Below are positions 53,553 through 63,068 of a stretch of 64,000 nt of DNA, piece by piece (the first letter of the stretch is position 1; every line of letters begins with the position of its first letter). The notes below the pieces were generated by a model that had not been told where the DNA came from, did not search any database, and saw only the letters and a program-made list of their open reading frames with translations. This stretch comes from Methanoculleus chikugoensis (GTDB lineage: Archaea; Halobacteriota; Methanomicrobia; Methanomicrobiales; Methanoculleaceae): the NCBI RefSeq assembly GCF_019669965.1, contig NZ_AP019781.1:248001-312000 (forward strand), given 5' to 3'. Both the position numbers and the translations under genes were made by a program.

Positions 53553-53675
53553 ACCCGGGTAGATGGCGGCGGCCTGATGAATTAATCCTCATCGTTCTCG
53601 CACTTGCTCTCCTGCCGCCCGGTCTGTCCCCTGCATATGGCTGCCGCTCTCCGGCATGAGGCCGTCCGGAAGTCC

Positions 53676-53722
53676 CGACGTGTAGACGCGCGCCACAGAA
53701 ATCGTTTATAGAAGAATGCCGA
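53676..53722 (+). promoter_or_regulatory. type-1 envelope promoter element, copy 7
   Basis: CGACGTGTAGA, CGCGCGCCACAGAAATCG, TTTATAGAAGAATGCCGAG. It precedes the propeptide-like gene at 53753. The gap 53553-53752 contains nothing else. Confidence 0.85.
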
Positions 53723-53752
53723 GATCCCTCTCAACCAATGAGGTGACCGGGT

Positions 53753-54640
53753 ATGCGGGTAATCAAAATACTCCTGATATTGGCGCTCATCCTCCCGGCG
53801 GGCTCCGCCGCCGCTCCGGCGCCCTCCACCGGGGGCACCACGAACTGGCTCGATACCTTCGACGAGTGGGCCGGGCCGCGGGATATGTCGATGTACAATC
53901 CGGTCATTGAAACCCCGCAGAGGGTTCCGATCACTGAGGAGATCGCACGGCAGCACCCCGGCCTGATCCTGCTCGATGAGAACGTGACGTTCCCCGACGC
54001 CGGATACGTGGTGGCGCCGGGGCTGCCGTCCGGCCCTACGGTTGGTGTTGTCATGACCGATCCTGCGTACTTCAGTCCGGTTCCGACGGCCGGCGGGGCG
54101 AACCTCACAAGCCTTCCGCCCCTCCGGGAGTACGACCTCGTGATCGCCGATCCGGTGTCGTTCGTCGCCGACGCGGGTTCGGGCAGCCCGGTGGCGCTTC
54201 ACCTCCCCGGCCGGAAGTTCGTGCTCGACCTCGAACCGGTGCCGGGCCCCGTTGCCGGAAACGCCCGTGCGTTCGTCAAGAACGAGTCGGGCACGTTTGA
54301 AGTCGCTCCTCTGCGGATCTGGTTCTTCGAGGGGATCGTCGCCGGCGAGCCCGGGAGTTCCGCCTCGTTCATGGTCGGCGACGGCGTGATCCTCGGGACG
54401 ATCCGGTGCGGCGCGACGTCGCTCGCCATCGGCCAGGCCGGGACGGTCGAGGTCGGCGGGGAGCAGAAGGTCGTGCACATCATTTACGACGAACGGGACG
54501 TCATCCCGAAATTCTGGCCCCTGGCTACCGACGTCTGCGTGACGCCGTCCGGGACCGGGGGCTCTCCGGAAGCTACCGGGGCCCGGGTTGCAAGCCTCGC
54601 AAAGAGCCTGATCGACGCTATGGGGCCGGGAAGAGCCTGA
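53753..54640 (+). CDS. exported M12B-propeptide-like protein
   Basis: A 295-residue exported protein: signal peptide (about 1-20), an N-terminal part without parallels, then about 120-250 with REYDLVIADPVSF, RKFVLDLEPVPG, WFFEGIVAGEPGSSASF and ILGTIRCGATSLAIG, ending near VVHIIYDERDV. The order matches the propeptides of 22222 and 45182, but no zinc site follows. It may be a protease inhibitor, a propeptide in trans, or a binding protein using the same fold. Confidence 0.68.
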   Translation: MRVIKILLILALILPAGSAAAPAPSTGGTTNWLDTFDEWAGPRDMSMYNPVIETPQRVPITEEIARQHPGLILLDENVTFPDAGYVVAPGLPSGPTVGVVMTDPAYFSPVPTAGGANLTSLPPLREYDLVIADPVSFVADAGSGSPVALHLPGRKFVLDLEPVPGPVAGNARAFVKNESGTFEVAPLRIWFFEGIVAGEPGSSASFMVGDGVILGTIRCGATSLAIGQAGTVEVGGEQKVVHIIYDERDVIPKFWPLATDVCVTPSGTGGSPEATGARVASLAKSLIDAMGPGRA

Positions 54641-54692
54641 TGACTGAGGGGTCGCTGCTGCAGGGGTACCGGCCGGCCCCCGGGTAGCCGGA

Positions 54693-56423
54693 TCAGCTGA
54701 GGACGAGGCTTCCGGTCTCCGCGCCACCTCTGTCCCCCTCGCTACAGGAGATGGTCCACTGATAGACCCCGGGCCCCTCCGGCTCCAGCCAGAACCCGAT
54801 CTCCTGTCGTTGGGAGTCGTTGAGGACCGGCAGATCAAAGAACTTCCGAACGCTATTCATGCCACCATCACCATCCACCCGGAACTCCGCCGCCCGCAGG
54901 AACGCATCCGCGGTGTCCCGGTAGTCGCACCCCACCACGATACGGTAGCGCTCGCCGGGAGTGTAGGTGCGGGTGTAGGTCCGGGCCGATGCCGAGCAGG
55001 TTGCCCCGCCGGTCTCATCGACCTGCAAAATTCCCCCGTCGAGGTCGACCATCCCGTAGCTCGAGATGGAGAAGTCGGCCCGGTCGGCCCCAAGGACCGC
55101 ATCGTCCGGTCCGTAGGCCACGACCGTGAAGGAGTGCGGCCCCGGGACCGGGCTGACCGCCTGGCCGTCCTCAAGATCCCGGATCAATATCCCGTCCAGG
55201 TAGCCGTCGACCCGAACGACCACTTCTGGCCGTTCGAGGCGGTAAGAGAGCGGGACGGCCGCAAAGGTGAATAGGACTGGAGGGCCTTCGTCCGGTCCGG
55301 CTTCGTCCCCCCAGGGGATGGTGACGACGCTCCCGGATACCGCCGGCGGCACGATCTCTACCCCCTCCCCCATGACCGTCGCGACCGCTTTCGCCCCGGT
55401 AGGGCCGTAGGTGGCCGCCTGCACAACGTGGGACCCTCCCGGGAGGGTGACCGATCCGGACGGGAGCACCCCGAGGCTGGTGCCGTCGACGAGCACCTCG
55501 ACCGGCGCGTCGTCCGGGGTTCTGAAGGTGACCGTTCCGTCCTCGACCGAGAGATCGATCTCCGGCGTGTCATCGGCCGTGTCAATCCCCACAATCGTCC
55601 CGGCGACGACCCGTGCGCATTCCGCGGCAAGGGTGTAGTTGAGCTTCTCAGGCCGGTCGTCGGGCGTATGGATGATCGCATAACTGTCGCGCTCGTAGAG
55701 CCGGAGCGCCGGTATCCCCGCGGCACGGAAGGCATGTTCGTCCCCCCGTGCAGCGTCGAGCAGCCGCGCCGGCGTCTCCTCGATACACGCCGACGGCGGG
55801 AGCAGATCGAGGGTCCACCGGTGCTGAGGGAGCGTCGTCGCGAGCAGCCGGTCTCCGGAGGCGATGCAGTCGAGGTTTATCGCGGCGACGATCCGGTCGT
55901 GGAGGTCCGGGTTGTCGGCGAGCCACCGTGTGCTCCCCTCAAGCCCGGTCTCCTCGCCGCCGAAGGCGATGAAGTAGACCGTCCGGTTCAGGGGAGTGGC
56001 GTTGAAGATCCTGGCGACCTCGAGCATCGTTGCGACGCCCGCGGCGTTGTCGTCGGCGCCGGGGGTCTCCGGCCCGGCGGTGTCATAGTGTGCGGAGACG
56101 ACGACGATATGGTCGCTCGTCCCCTCCCTGACACCGATGATGTTCGAGGAGAGGGCCAGCGGCGGGTCGAAGTAGCAGTTGCTGTACGAAAACCTCCCGG
56201 TGCCGACCGAGAGCCCGCGCTCCTCCATCGCGGTGGCGATGTAGGTCGCCGCTGCAGTCCGCTCTTTTGACCCCAGCGCCCGCTCGAATGTGCAGAGGTC
56301 ATACGTCATCTCCTCGATCCGTGCAGGATCGGCCGTGAGATTGTCGAGGGCGGCCGCAGGCGCGATCCCGGCGAGCACCACCAGGAGCACGGCGGCGCCC
56401 CTCAGTATTAATGATTGTCTCAT
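54693..56423 (-). CDS. secreted M28 family zinc aminopeptidase
   Basis: A 576-residue exported protein: signal peptide (about 1-25), M28 domain (about 30-280) with zinc ligands and catalytic residues in SAHYDTAG (His), PGADDNAAG (Asp), FGGEETGLEG (Glu pair), INLDCIASGD (Asp) and IIHTPDD (His), then about 300 residues of beta-rich C-terminal domains (PEGA-like DGTSLGVLPSG and a final sandwich). It removes N-terminal residues from peptides outside the cell. Type-1-like promoter at 56470-56508. Confidence 0.92.
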   Translation of the reverse strand: MRQSLILRGAAVLLVVLAGIAPAAALDNLTADPARIEEMTYDLCTFERALGSKERTAAATYIATAMEERGLSVGTGRFSYSNCYFDPPLALSSNIIGVREGTSDHIVVVSAHYDTAGPETPGADDNAAGVATMLEVARIFNATPLNRTVYFIAFGGEETGLEGSTRWLADNPDLHDRIVAAINLDCIASGDRLLATTLPQHRWTLDLLPPSACIEETPARLLDAARGDEHAFRAAGIPALRLYERDSYAIIHTPDDRPEKLNYTLAAECARVVAGTIVGIDTADDTPEIDLSVEDGTVTFRTPDDAPVEVLVDGTSLGVLPSGSVTLPGGSHVVQAATYGPTGAKAVATVMGEGVEIVPPAVSGSVVTIPWGDEAGPDEGPPVLFTFAAVPLSYRLERPEVVVRVDGYLDGILIRDLEDGQAVSPVPGPHSFTVVAYGPDDAVLGADRADFSISSYGMVDLDGGILQVDETGGATCSASARTYTRTYTPGERYRIVVGCDYRDTADAFLRAAEFRVDGDGGMNSVRKFFDLPVLNDSQRQEIGFWLEPEGPGVYQWTISCSEGDRGGAETGSLVLS

Positions 56424-56469
56424 GGTTCCCTCTCGTTATAGGCGGGCCCCCTCCTGATCGAAGAGCTTG

Positions 56470-56508
56470 TTGTCGCGCTATAAGTGATTTCTGTGCCAGG
56501 AGTCAACT
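56470..56508 (-). promoter_or_regulatory. type-1 promoter, copy 8 (partial)
   Basis: On the minus strand GGCACAGAAATCACTTATAG matches the BRE/TATA core, but the upstream CGACGTGTAGA box is replaced by TTGACTCCT. It drives the M28 aminopeptidase. Loss of the box may mean different control from the other copies. The 56509-56692 stretch has no supported gene. Confidence 0.65.
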
Positions 56509-56692
56509 CTTCGGGCTGCCGGGGATGCGGGCGCCGGCAGATTCCTTTCTGATACTTCCGCGTGACTGGAGAACCCCCGGCAGACGAAATAACGTAGGCC
56601 GTCTCATCGGTCGCCGGGGTGGAGCGCTATTCCTGTCCCCGGTTCCCGGCCCGTTGCGGCCTGTTTTTGGTGTGAAACCGATTGGAAAGACC

Positions 56693-56750
56693 CGATGTGT
56701 AGATGCGTGTCACAGAAAAGGTTTATAGAAGGGCGTTGACTTTTCCGTCA
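56693..56750 (+). promoter_or_regulatory. type-1 envelope promoter element, copy 9
   Basis: CGATGTGTAGA, GTCACAGAAAAGGTTTATAG, AAGGGCGTTGACTTTTCCG. Nearly the same as the 52555 copy, from which it differs at a few positions. Confidence 0.82.
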
Positions 56751-56796
56751 TGAATACCGGGATCGGTCTCCCGGGACGCGCCGGCAGGTGAAATCG

Positions 56797-57105
56797 GTGG
56801 AAGAAAAGCAATTCATGAACGGCACCGGCCGGAAAGGGCTGATCTGCATCGCCCTACTGGCCTTCATCCTGGCCGGTAGTGGCATAGCGTGCGCATCTCC
56901 GGGTGGAGCACCGCCGGCCGATGCGGGGGAGGGCCGGGAGGCCGTGCTCGAGCAACCCGCAGATACGGCGGTGTATCACGGTTCCGAAAGTGCGTTCAGC
57001 ATCTTCTACAGCCCCGTGCTTCTCGGGTGCGGCCTGGGAGCCGTGATCGTCCTCGCGGTGGGCTACTTCCTCATCCGGAGGTCCCGCGGGAAGGATGCAC
57101 CGTGA
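56797..57105 (+). CDS. small exported two-TM protein, duplicate
   Basis: A 102-residue paralogue of 52659-52967 with the same layout (hydrophobic segment, GGAPPADAGEGREAVL loop, final membrane segment, IRRSRGKDAP). Start is GTG 56797 after AGGTGA. The next gene of the set is broken. Confidence 0.7.
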   Translation: MEEKQFMNGTGRKGLICIALLAFILAGSGIACASPGGAPPADAGEGREAVLEQPADTAVYHGSESAFSIFYSPVLLGCGLGAVIVLAVGYFLIRRSRGKDAP

Positions 57106-57180
57106 GTGTGCTCTTCTATCCGGCCGTCGCCTTCGTCCTTGGATAGCGTTCGTTCTCATAGCCCCGATGGGTCATCCGGG
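57102..57180 (+). pseudogene. broken copy of the 52964 gene
   Basis: Starts GTG 57102 and reads VSVLFYPAVAFVLG before TAG at 57144-57146. A one-base loss compared with 52964-53314 causes the early stop; recognisable sequence (IAFVLIAP in the next frame) fades by about 57180. The remaining gap to 57307 has no gene. Confidence 0.75.
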
Positions 57181-57307
57181 AAGAGGGATCTCCGGCGAGA
57201 GCGACTTCCTCTCAGCCACTCGGACAGCATGAGTTACCGCTCTGCCCTTCCCCCCCGCGCGCCGAACAACAACCCTTAAGAGCAACCCTACGAGAGTTAC
57301 TATTCGA

Positions 57308-58210
57308 ATGCTCGATCAGTTCAAGGGCTGCCTCCTCGGGGCCGCCATCGGGGACGCGCTCGGCATGGCGCGGGAGAGCACGCCGCCCGACTTCCAGCGC
57401 CTCCACGAGGGCTACCGCCGTGCCTGGCGGGGGCACCCGAACGCCGGGCTGAAACCCGGGCAGTTCACTGACGACACCCAGATGATGCTCCTCGTCGCCG
57501 GGATGCTCGCCGACGGCACCTACTCGGAGCAGGCATACGCGGCAGCCCTTGCCCGGATGTACATGCACGAGGAGCTCCGGTTCCCCGACGGCGCCGTGGA
57601 CGCCGCGTGCCGCCACCTCCTCCTCTCCGGCAAACCGGGGGGTGTCGCCTCCAACACCGCAGGCTGCACCGGGATCGCCGTCCCGTTCGGCCTCCTCTAC
57701 GGCGACCCCATCGACGTCACCGAGCGGGTGGTCCAGGCCTGCAGCGTCACCCACACCCACCCTGCGGCGCACGCGGGAGCGGTCACCGTCGCGATGCTCG
57801 TCCACCACGCCGTCCGCGGCCGCCCGGACGCCCTCGCTCTTGCCGGGAAGCACGCCACCCTCGAAGACGTCGCCCTCGGCAACAAGATCCGGGACGCCGT
57901 CCGCCTCGCAAACGAGGGGATCAGCCTCGAAAGCGCGCTCTCGGTGATCGGCAACGACGTCACCGTCTACCAGACCGTCCCGCTCGCATTCTTCCTGATC
58001 AGCCGGATCAAAGACGTCACGGTTCTCCTCACCACCGCGGCGCACGTCGGGGGGAACACCGACACCATCGCGCTCATCTGCGGGGCATACGCGGGCGCTG
58101 TCTACGGGAGATCCGCCCTCCCGCAGGATCTCCTCGATGGACTCGAGGGAAGAGACGAGATCGAGTCCGTGGCCGCCCGCCTCTACGAACGCTGCACCAC
58201 AAAGCCGTGA
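57308..58210 (+). CDS. ADP-ribosylglycohydrolase (DraG/ARH3) family protein
   Basis: A 300-residue all-helical hydrolase. GCLLGAAIGDALGM, QFTDDTQMML (metal-binding TDDT near residue 56), HPAAHAGA and AAHVGGNTDTIALICGAYAGA (second metal site Gly-Gly-Asn-Thr-Asp-Thr) are the DraG signatures. It removes ADP-ribose from proteins or related compounds. The stop codon lies inside the insertion element's end, so its last residues may differ from the original protein. Confidence 0.92.
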   Translation: MLDQFKGCLLGAAIGDALGMARESTPPDFQRLHEGYRRAWRGHPNAGLKPGQFTDDTQMMLLVAGMLADGTYSEQAYAAALARMYMHEELRFPDGAVDAACRHLLLSGKPGGVASNTAGCTGIAVPFGLLYGDPIDVTERVVQACSVTHTHPAAHAGAVTVAMLVHHAVRGRPDALALAGKHATLEDVALGNKIRDAVRLANEGISLESALSVIGNDVTVYQTVPLAFFLISRIKDVTVLLTTAAHVGGNTDTIALICGAYAGAVYGRSALPQDLLDGLEGRDEIESVAARLYERCTTKP

Positions 58211-58330
58211 ACTACCCAGCGCTCTCGGGCGGGGCTTCCTGCTTCATGGACAACACTTGCATCACAGAGATGTGATGTAGCGGTATTGGCTCCCCAGGCT
58301 CAAAGGGCTGTTCCATCCCCACGCGGTGGA
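58187..58330 (-). ncRNA. candidate omega RNA region at the TnpB element's right end
   Basis: In TnpB elements the guide RNA covers the 3-prime end of tnpB and runs past the element into flanking DNA. The terminal TTCAC (minus strand, 58207-58211) and an imperfect GC-rich stem before it fit this. The guide would then read the last codons of the DraG gene. Position by analogy only. Confidence 0.35.
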
Positions 58331-59515
58331 TATTCACCGCCGCATTGTAATCTCTATCGGCAACAAACCCACAATATGGGCAATCGTGGACTCTCACAGA
58401 GAGATCCTTTTTCACGATACTTCCGCAGTTTGAACACATCTGCGTTGTATTCCGGGGATCGATTTGAATGAAGTTCGTACCGGCACTTTCAGCCTTGTAC
58501 GAGAGGTAAGAATAGAATCGTCCCCATGACGCACTGTGGATACTTCTCCGAAGCCCGCACGATTTGCCGTTCTCTTTCAGTTCCTTGATATTCAGGTCTT
58601 CGACGCAGATCGCTACGTAGGCGTCAACATACTGGCGGGAGAGTTTGTGCAGGAAATCGTTCTTCTGGTTCGTGATATGCTCATACACCTCCTCCAGTTT
58701 TCTTTTTGTCTTCTCCCAATTTTTCGAGAACCGTTGTTTCCGGGCAATACTCTGCTGTAATTTCCTGATCCGGTCGAGCGAGTGCTCATAGAACCGAGGG
58801 TTCTCAATTACCGCGCCGTCGCTATCGACCGCAAATGCGTTCAGACCAACATCGATCCCGACAGACCGCCCTTCACGCTTTGATTCAGAAGCCCCCCGCT
58901 CTGCCTGGATGATCACGTACCATCTATCACCAGAACGGGTGATCAGGATGCCCTTCACCTCCCCCGAGTATGGTCGGTGCATCTTGAATGGGACTGTCCC
59001 GACCTTCGAGAACGTGATCGAACGATGTCCACGGTCGATCTTGAACCCGGACTGGTTGTAGTTGAGTGTGCGGTACCGGGATGCACTCTTGAACCGGAGT
59101 TTGCCGATCGTGCGTCCTCTCTTCTTTGTCTGCGACAGAGCACGGATGTTACTCCAGAGAGTGTAGTTCACCATCTGAAGCACTTTGGAGTACACGTCCT
59201 TTAGAAATGGGTTCTCCTCTTTCAACGTGACGATCCGCGCCTGCATTCCTCGCATCGCCGGAGTGATCCCGGCCTCTCGTGCGGTAGTGCACTCTTCGAG
59301 GAGTTTGTTGTAGAGCCACCGACAGGTATCGAGTGCGGTATTCAATCGCGCCTCAGCGGTTGCATCTGGATACGCTCGATACTTGTAGGAAATAAGCATA
59401 GACAACGAGAGAGTTTATCCGAAAGAAGATATACGTGATCCGTGCAGGGCGAAAGTGGAAGATGGATGGCTCCGCTTTCATCCCCGGCCTAAAGGCCGGG
59501 AACTTCCCGCTTCGC
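58207..59515 (-). mobile_element. solo IS200/IS605-family (IS1341-type) element
   Basis: The right end ends TTCAC on the minus strand (58207-58211) just after the tnpB stop. The left end carries a perfect hairpin CCCGGCCTAAAGGCCGGG (59483-59500); its exact limit is uncertain. Only tnpB is present; no tnpA transposase, so movement would need help in trans. Confidence 0.75.
58212..59399 (-). CDS. tnpB: TnpB RNA-guided nuclease, IS605 OrfB family
   Basis: A 395-residue protein: N-terminal helical part with LISYKYRAYPDA, RuvC Asp in VGIDVGLNA (about 190), Glu in ICVEDLNIKEL (about 268), zinc ribbon CSNCG and CPYCG, and final Asp in DRDYNAAVNI. All catalytic residues are present, so it may be active. 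The ATG at 59399 is used; an earlier TTG is less likely. Confidence 0.93.
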   Translation of the reverse strand: MLISYKYRAYPDATAEARLNTALDTCRWLYNKLLEECTTAREAGITPAMRGMQARIVTLKEENPFLKDVYSKVLQMVNYTLWSNIRALSQTKKRGRTIGKLRFKSASRYRTLNYNQSGFKIDRGHRSITFSKVGTVPFKMHRPYSGEVKGILITRSGDRWYVIIQAERGASESKREGRSVGIDVGLNAFAVDSDGAVIENPRFYEHSLDRIRKLQQSIARKQRFSKNWEKTKRKLEEVYEHITNQKNDFLHKLSRQYVDAYVAICVEDLNIKELKENGKSCGLRRSIHSASWGRFYSYLSYKAESAGTNFIQIDPRNTTQMCSNCGSIVKKDLSVRVHDCPYCGFVADRDYNAAVNIHRVGMEQPFEPGEPIPLHHISVMQVLSMKQEAPPESAG

Positions 59516-59540
59516 CCCTTCAGCCCCAAAGCCTTAAGAT

Positions 59541-59550
59541 TCTATAAAAG
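59541..59550 (+). promoter_or_regulatory. argC TATA box
   Basis: TCTATAAAAG about 19 nt before the argC ATG, with CTTAAG just upstream. This predicts a leaderless transcript. The insertion element's left end lies only about 30 nt further upstream and could affect it. Confidence 0.5.
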
Positions 59551-59563
59551 ACACCTCTCTCTT

Positions 59564-60550
59564 ATGGAAATTGCGATCATCGGTGCATCCGGATACACCG
59601 GCGGCGAGTTGATGCGGCTCCTGCTGCAGCACCCGTCCGCAGACGTCGTCGCGGCGACGTCCCGGAAGCTGGACGGCACCCCCGTCGCCTCGGTACACCC
59701 CCATCTCCGGGGACTGACCGATCTCGTCTTCCGGAACACCGAGGCCGGCGATATCGACGCCGACTTCGCCTTCCTCGCCGTACCGCACACGGCGGCGATG
59801 AAGGTTGCCGGGACGCTTGCGGAGCGGGGGATAAAGACCGTCGACCTCTCGGCCGACTACCGGCTCGCGAAGGATATCTACGAGAAGACCTACGGCGTAT
59901 CCCATACGGCCTACTTCGAGGCGCCCTACGGCATCCCCGAACTCCACCGGGACGAGGTCAGGGGTGCCGCTTTCGTCGCGAACCCCGGCTGCTTCCCGAC
60001 GGGAGCGACGCTTGCGGCGGCACCGCTCGCGAAGTTCGCTCACACCATCATCTACGACTCGAAGACCGGGGTCTCGGGCGCGGGGAACACCCCCTCCGCG
60101 ACCACCCACTACGGAAACGTCGGCGACAACTTCAGCGCCTACAAGTGGACGACCCACCGGCACCTCGCGGAGATGAAGCAGGAGGTCGCCCGGCTCGGCT
60201 CGACCGCCCGGTGCTACTTCACGCCCCATCTCCTCCCGGTGAACCGGGGCATCCTGACGACGGCCCACATCCTCCTCAACGAACCGATGGAGCAGGACGA
60301 GGTCGAGGCGCTGTATCAGAAGTTCTACGCCGACGAGTTCTTCGTCCGCTACCAGAGACCGACCCTCGCGGCCGTCCGCGGGACGAACTTCTGCGACGTC
60401 GCCGTCGAGAGCGAGGGCGACCGGGTCGTCGCGGTCTCGGCTATCGACAACCTGGTCAAGGGCGCGAGCGGCCAGGCGATCCAGAACATGAACCTGATGT
60501 GCGGGTTTGCGGAAGACGCCGGGCTCCGCAGCGCCGGGATGCTCCCCTGA
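59564..60550 (+). CDS. argC: N-acetyl-gamma-glutamyl-phosphate reductase
   Basis: A 328-residue enzyme, third step of arginine synthesis. N-terminal NADP fold [16 protein letters not shown], catalytic Cys in [11 protein letters not shown] (about 145), and HRHLAEM histidine region. The ATG at 59564 gives the family-typical [13 protein letters not shown] start. It heads an argC-CBS-argJ-argB operon. Confidence 0.97.
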   Translation: MEIAIIGASGYTGGELMRLLLQHPSADVVAATSRKLDGTPVASVHPHLRGLTDLVFRNTEAGDIDADFAFLAVPHTAAMKVAGTLAERGIKTVDLSADYRLAKDIYEKTYGVSHTAYFEAPYGIPELHRDEVRGAAFVANPGCFPTGATLAAAPLAKFAHTIIYDSKTGVSGAGNTPSATTHYGNVGDNFSAYKWTTHRHLAEMKQEVARLGSTARCYFTPHLLPVNRGILTTAHILLNEPMEQDEVEALYQKFYADEFFVRYQRPTLAAVRGTNFCDVAVESEGDRVVAVSAIDNLVKGASGQAIQNMNLMCGFAEDAGLRSAGMLP

Positions 60551-60554
60551 GGTG

Positions 60555-61046
60555 ATGAAGGTGGTGCAGGTCAGGAATGTCATGACCCCGGACCCGGTGA
60601 CCGTCCGGGTCGACTCGCCGGTCAGCGAGGCGGCGGGACTGCTCAGGAAGTACCATATCGGCGGGCTTCCCGTGATGGACGGTGACCGGGTGGCGGGTAT
60701 CGTCACCGAGACGGACATCCTCTCGCTCCTCGATGTTGGGGATATCTCCGACGACCTCTGGCTTCCGTCGCCGCTCGAGGTGATCGAGGTCCCGGTCAGG
60801 GAGTTCATCAACTGGGAGAAGACGAAGCGGGCGCTCACTGAAATCGGGAACGTGGAGGTGCGACGGGTGATGAGCAGCCCGGTCGTCGCCATCGACGAGG
60901 ATGCCGATATCGCCGATGCGGCAGCCCAGATGCTCCACGAGGGGATCGCCCGCCTCCCGGTCCTCCGCGACGGGCGGCTGGTCGGGATCGTCACCCGGGC
61001 GGATATCGTCCGGGGTATCGGGATGTCTTCGGAGGAAGGGTCGTGA
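60555..61046 (+). CDS. CBS-domain pair protein
   Basis: A 163-residue protein of two CBS motifs: VRNVMTPDPVTVRVDSPVSEA to GIVTETDILSLL (about 6-59) and VRRVMSSPVVAIDED to GIVTRADIVRGIG (about 100-156). CBS pairs bind adenosyl ligands and often regulate. Its place between argC and argJ suggests a link to arginine synthesis or energy state. TGAGGTG before the ATG is a good ribosome binding site. Confidence 0.92.
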   Translation: MKVVQVRNVMTPDPVTVRVDSPVSEAAGLLRKYHIGGLPVMDGDRVAGIVTETDILSLLDVGDISDDLWLPSPLEVIEVPVREFINWEKTKRALTEIGNVEVRRVMSSPVVAIDEDADIADAAAQMLHEGIARLPVLRDGRLVGIVTRADIVRGIGMSSEEGS

Positions 61047-62182
61047 AGAGTATCTGCGGAGTCGAAGGCGTCAGTGCCTGGGGAATCAAGGAAGGAAAGT
61101 TCGGGCTCGCCCTGATCCGGGCAAGCGGAACCTCGGCCGGGGTCTTCACGTCGAACAGGATGCGGGCGGCCCCGGTCGAGGTGATGATGGAGCGGATGCG
61201 CCGGGGGACCCTCGATGCCGTCGTCGTCAACAGCGGGTGCGCGAACGCCTACACCGGCGAGCGGGGCTACCGCGACGCCGTCCGGATGTGCGAGATCGCG
61301 GGCGGAGCCCTCGGCCTTGCAACGGAGTCGATCGGCGTCGCGAGCACCGGGGTGATCGGGCGCTACCTCGATCTCCCACTCATAACGGATCAGTGCGGGC
61401 GGGTCGCACCGCTCCTTGCCCGGAGCGGTGAGGCCGAGGACGCGGCGGCGAAGGCGATCATGACGACCGACACCTTCCCGAAGCACGCCCTCGTCCGGAC
61501 GGAGTCGTTCTCCGTCGGCGGGATCACCAAGGGGAGCGGGATGATCGCCCCGAACATGGGGACGATGCTCGCGTTCATCTACACGGATGCCCAGGTCGAG
61601 GCTCCCGTTCTGCAGGACATCCTCCGCGAGGCAACCCGGCGGTCGTTCAACCGGGTGGTGGTCGACGGCGACACCAGCACGAACGACGTCGCGTTCTGCA
61701 CCGCGACCGGCGCCGCGGGGCGGGTTGACCGCGACGAGCTTGCACGGGCCGTCGAGGCCGTCTGCCGCGACCTTGCCGTTCAGATCGCCCGCGACGGCGA
61801 AGGGGCGACGAAACTCCTCGAAGTGACCGTCCGCGGCGCCCCCGACGAGGACGCCGCCGCCGCCGTGGCGCGGACGGTCGTCGCCTCCCCGCTCGTCAAG
61901 ACCGCCATCTACGGTGAAGACCCGAACTGGGGCCGGGTGGTCGCGGCGGCGGGGAGGGCCGGCGTGGAGTTCGACCCCTACGCCGTCTCGCTCTCGGTCG
62001 GGGACACGCCGCTCGTCCGCCGCGGCGAGATCGTCGCCGACCTCGGGGCGGCAAAGGCCGCGATGCGGGGGAAGACCGTCGCGTTCGACCTCGACCTTGC
62101 CGCAGGCGACGGGAAGGCGACGGCGTGGGGGTGCGACCTCACCGAGAAGTACGTAGAGATCAACGGGAAGTATACGACATGA
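61043..62182 (+). CDS. argJ: ornithine acetyltransferase / N-acetylglutamate synthase
   Basis: A 379-residue Ntn-hydrolase making the cyclic arginine route. Self-cleavage occurs at the Thr of [16 protein letters not shown] (about 175-190). [11 protein letters not shown] and [10 protein letters not shown] are further signatures. Starts at GTG 61043 in overlap with the CBS gene. Confidence 0.96.
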   Translation: MKSICGVEGVSAWGIKEGKFGLALIRASGTSAGVFTSNRMRAAPVEVMMERMRRGTLDAVVVNSGCANAYTGERGYRDAVRMCEIAGGALGLATESIGVASTGVIGRYLDLPLITDQCGRVAPLLARSGEAEDAAAKAIMTTDTFPKHALVRTESFSVGGITKGSGMIAPNMGTMLAFIYTDAQVEAPVLQDILREATRRSFNRVVVDGDTSTNDVAFCTATGAAGRVDRDELARAVEAVCRDLAVQIARDGEGATKLLEVTVRGAPDEDAAAAVARTVVASPLVKTAIYGEDPNWGRVVAAAGRAGVEFDPYAVSLSVGDTPLVRRGEIVADLGAAKAAMRGKTVAFDLDLAAGDGKATAWGCDLTEKYVEINGKYTT

Positions 62183-63048
62183 AACGAGAAGACGTGCTGA
62201 TGGAGGCACTCCCTTACATCCAGAAGTTTTACGGCAAGACGATCGTGATCAAACTCGGCGGCCACGCGATGGTCGACCAGGGCATCCTCGAGACGGTGAT
62301 CCGGGACGCCGTTCTTCTCCGCTACGTCGGGATGAAGGTCGTCCTGGTCCACGGCGGGGGCCCGGAGATCACCGCGAAGATGCAGGCGATGGGAAAAGAA
62401 CCCAAATTCGTCGGGGGGCTCCGGATCACCGACGCCGAGACGCTCGAGATCGCCCAGATGGTCCTTGTGGGCAAGATCAACGACGGCATAGTCTCCCTCA
62501 TCGCGAACTGCGGCACCCGTTCCGTCGGGATTTCCGGCAACGACGGCAACCTCCTCATCGCCCGGAAGATGGAGCCCCAGCGGGTGAAGGTCGGGGAGGT
62601 CATCGAGGAGGTGGATCTCGGCCAGGTTGGGGAGATCGAGGAGGTCGACCCCGAGGTGCTCCACTGTCTCCTCGCCCAGAACTACATCCCGGTCGTGGCC
62701 CCGATCGCCATCGACCGGCAGGGGCGGAGCCTGAACATCAACGCCGACACGGCGGCCGCCGAGATCGCGATCGCTCTTGGCGCATTCAAACTGGTCAACC
62801 TCACCGACGTCGACGGCGTGATGGACGCCGACCGGACGACGGTCTACCACCGGCTCTCCCTTACCGAAGCGGAGACGATGATCAGCAACGGAATCATCGC
62901 CGGCGGGATGATCCCGAAGCTCGACGGGTGCATGAAGGCGGTCCGGAGCGGGGTTACGAGCGCCCACGTCGTGAACGGCAACAAGGAGCACAACCTGCTC
63001 CTCGAACTCTTCACCAACCAGGGCGTCGGGACGATGCTCACCCTCTAA
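62179..63048 (+). CDS. argB: acetylglutamate kinase
   Basis: A 289-residue amino-acid kinase. VIKLGGHAM near residue 23 and [10 protein letters not shown] near 56 bind ATP and substrate; [13 protein letters not shown] and [11 protein letters not shown] are typical. The ATG at 62179 overlaps the argJ stop as ATGA. Second step of arginine synthesis, completing the argC-J-B set. Confidence 0.97.
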   Translation: MKREDVLMEALPYIQKFYGKTIVIKLGGHAMVDQGILETVIRDAVLLRYVGMKVVLVHGGGPEITAKMQAMGKEPKFVGGLRITDAETLEIAQMVLVGKINDGIVSLIANCGTRSVGISGNDGNLLIARKMEPQRVKVGEVIEEVDLGQVGEIEEVDPEVLHCLLAQNYIPVVAPIAIDRQGRSLNINADTAAAEIAIALGAFKLVNLTDVDGVMDADRTTVYHRLSLTEAETMISNGIIAGGMIPKLDGCMKAVRSGVTSAHVVNGNKEHNLLLELFTNQGVGTMLTL

Positions 63049-63068
63049 CCCCTTTCCTACATTTTCAG

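Noticed and set aside
59534-62209. 891-codon minus-strand frame across argC, CBS and argJ
   Set aside because: Shadow of three clear genes; low-complexity charged sequence only.
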